64,000 bases of DNA, from contig CANEXF010000003.1 of assembly GCA_947443645.1 (NCBI GenBank), positions 124,001 through 188,000 on the forward strand, written 5' to 3'. This document shows positions 63,031-64,000 of the stretch, in pieces (the stretch's first letter is position 1; every line of letters begins with the position of its first letter). This DNA is from Comamonadaceae bacterium. GTDB lineage: Bacteria > Pseudomonadota > Gammaproteobacteria > Burkholderiales > Burkholderiaceae_C. The translations under genes and the position numbers were made by a program. The notes under the pieces are model-generated. The model saw only the letters and a program-made list of their open reading frames with translations, was not told where the DNA came from and searched no databases.

Positions 63031-64000
63031 GCACCGGTAGCCATGCATTAGCTGACAGGGACGAACTCGCGCAGCTGCCCGGTCAGCCCTTTGTCGCCTA
63101 CCGCGGCGACGCGCTCCATGTGGAAGACGTCGCACTCAAGGCGCTGGCCGGCCAATACGGCACGCCGCTGTTTGTTTACTCCAAGGCAGCCATGCTGGCG
63201 GCGCTGGGCGCCTACCAGCGCGGCTTTGCGGGTCGGCAGGCGCAGATCTGCTACGCCATGAAAGCCAACTCCTCGCTCGGCGTGCTGCAGGTCTTTGCCA
63301 AGGCCGGTTGCGGCTTTGACATAGTCTCGGGCGGCGAACTCGAGAGGGTGCTGGCTGCGGGCGGCGATGCGCAAAAGATCATTTTTTCCGGCGTTGGGAA
63401 AACCCGCGCCGAAATGCGCCAGGCGCTGTCTGTTGGCATAGGCTGCTTCAATGTGGAGAGCGCATCCGAGCTCGACGTGCTTTCAGACGTGGCTTCGCAA
63501 ATGGGCCTGAAAGCGCCGGTCAGCATACGCGTGAACCCGAATGTCGACCCCAAGACACACCCGTATATATCGACCGGGCTCAAAGGCAACAAATTTGGCG
63601 TGGCGCATGAAGATGCACTGCGCATCTACCAGCACGCAGCGAAGCTCAAGGGTCTGAAGGTGGTCGGCATAGATTGCCACATCGGCTCGCAAATCACCGA
63701 CACCACACCCTACCTTGATGCCATGGACCGCGTGCTGGAGCTGGTTGCGGCCATTGAAGGCGTGGGCATCACGCTCGAGCACATTGACTTCGGCGGCGGA
63801 CTCGGCATCAACTACAACCACGACACGCCGCCAGAAGCCGATGCGCTGTGGCAGCTGTTGCTGGCCAAACTGGACGCGCGCGGCTATGGCCACAAGAAGC
63901 TGATGATAGAGCCCGGACGCTCGCTGGTCGGAAACGCCGGCGTGTGCCTGACAGAGGTGCTCTACGTCAAGCCAGGCGAGCAGAAGAACTTCTGCATCGT
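63027..64000 (+). CDS. lysA: Diaminopimelate decarboxylase LysA, N-terminal part
   Basis: The visible 324 codons run off the window. PLP-binding K79 is in QICYAMKANSSLG; HIGSQI and EHIDFGGGLGINY are further alanine-racemase-fold signatures of LysA. It converts meso-diaminopimelate to lysine. The start overlaps the lptM stop, and the cyaY/lptM-lysA arrangement is conserved in proteobacteria. Confidence 0.96.
   Translation, partial: MSTGSHALADRDELAQLPGQPFVAYRGDALHVEDVALKALAGQYGTPLFVYSKAAMLAALGAYQRGFAGRQAQICYAMKANSSLGVLQVFAKAGCGFDIVSGGELERVLAAGGDAQKIIFSGVGKTRAEMRQALSVGIGCFNVESASELDVLSDVASQMGLKAPVSIRVNPNVDPKTHPYISTGLKGNKFGVAHEDALRIYQHAAKLKGLKVVGIDCHIGSQITDTTPYLDAMDRVLELVAAIEGVGITLEHIDFGGGLGINYNHDTPPEADALWQLLLAKLDARGYGHKKLMIEPGRSLVGNAGVCLTEVLYVKPGEQKNFCI

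Overview
The window looks like core chromosome of a betaproteobacterium of the order Burkholderiales, most likely family Comamonadaceae (Polaromonas/Rhodoferax/Variovorax-like). The basis is gene order (mla - murA - his - tat; petABC - sspA - sspB; pilMNOPQ - aroK - aroB - dgt; cyaY / lptM - lysA), protein character, and short interspersed repeats that I associate with this family. No rRNA, CRISPR array, prophage or plasmid function is visible. No intergenic gap exceeds 300 bp; the longest is 42706-42983 (278 bp).

Layout. 1-7823: proS 3' end, a lytic transglycosylase, mutT, a DUF815 ATPase, argJ, secA and an M23 peptidase. 7874-8209: a dciA-like gene. 8402-15141: an accessory catabolic island on both strands (HpcH/HpaI-type aldolase, two Bug-type solute receptors, a six-blade Asp-box propeller, a maleate-isomerase/Asp-Glu-racemase-like enzyme, an IclR regulator, a LigI-like amidohydrolase). 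Its two divergent promoter regions share an 11-bp sequence. 15252-19719: tRNA-Thr, sspB, sspA and cytochrome bc1 (petC, petB, petA). 19939-24826: mscL, pdxA, nif3-like, cysteine synthase and a DegQ/HtrA protease. 24870-42705: one 18-kb minus-strand gene train reading mlaF-E-D-A-C-B, ABC ATPase, ABC permease, bolA, murA, hisG-D-C-B-H-A-F-I-E, a DUF4870-like membrane protein, hinT, tatA-B-C. 42984-49294: gltD and gltB. 49367-50231: a REP-associated (RAYT/Y1) transposase between two inverted hairpins. 50250-59749: MFS, dgt, aroB, aroK, then the pilMNOPQ type IV pilus operon. 60022 to the end: mrcA, cyaY, lptM and the start of lysA.

The main non-gene signal is repeats. Family A (about 85 bp, GC-rich hairpins) follows the stop codon of secA, sspA, mscL, cysteine synthase, hisF, murA and the ABC permease, always in the same orientation relative to that gene. 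Family B has a 17-bp palindromic core GCTAY-N7-RTAGC plus a directional tail, in seven copies; two of them lie inside or at the start of coding sequences (nif3-like, hisD). A 141-bp near-symmetric palindrome sits between hisA and hisF. A cluster of family A pieces appears to have replaced the 5' end of the nif3-like gene.

All product names come from reading translated sequence and motifs by eye; no database search was run.
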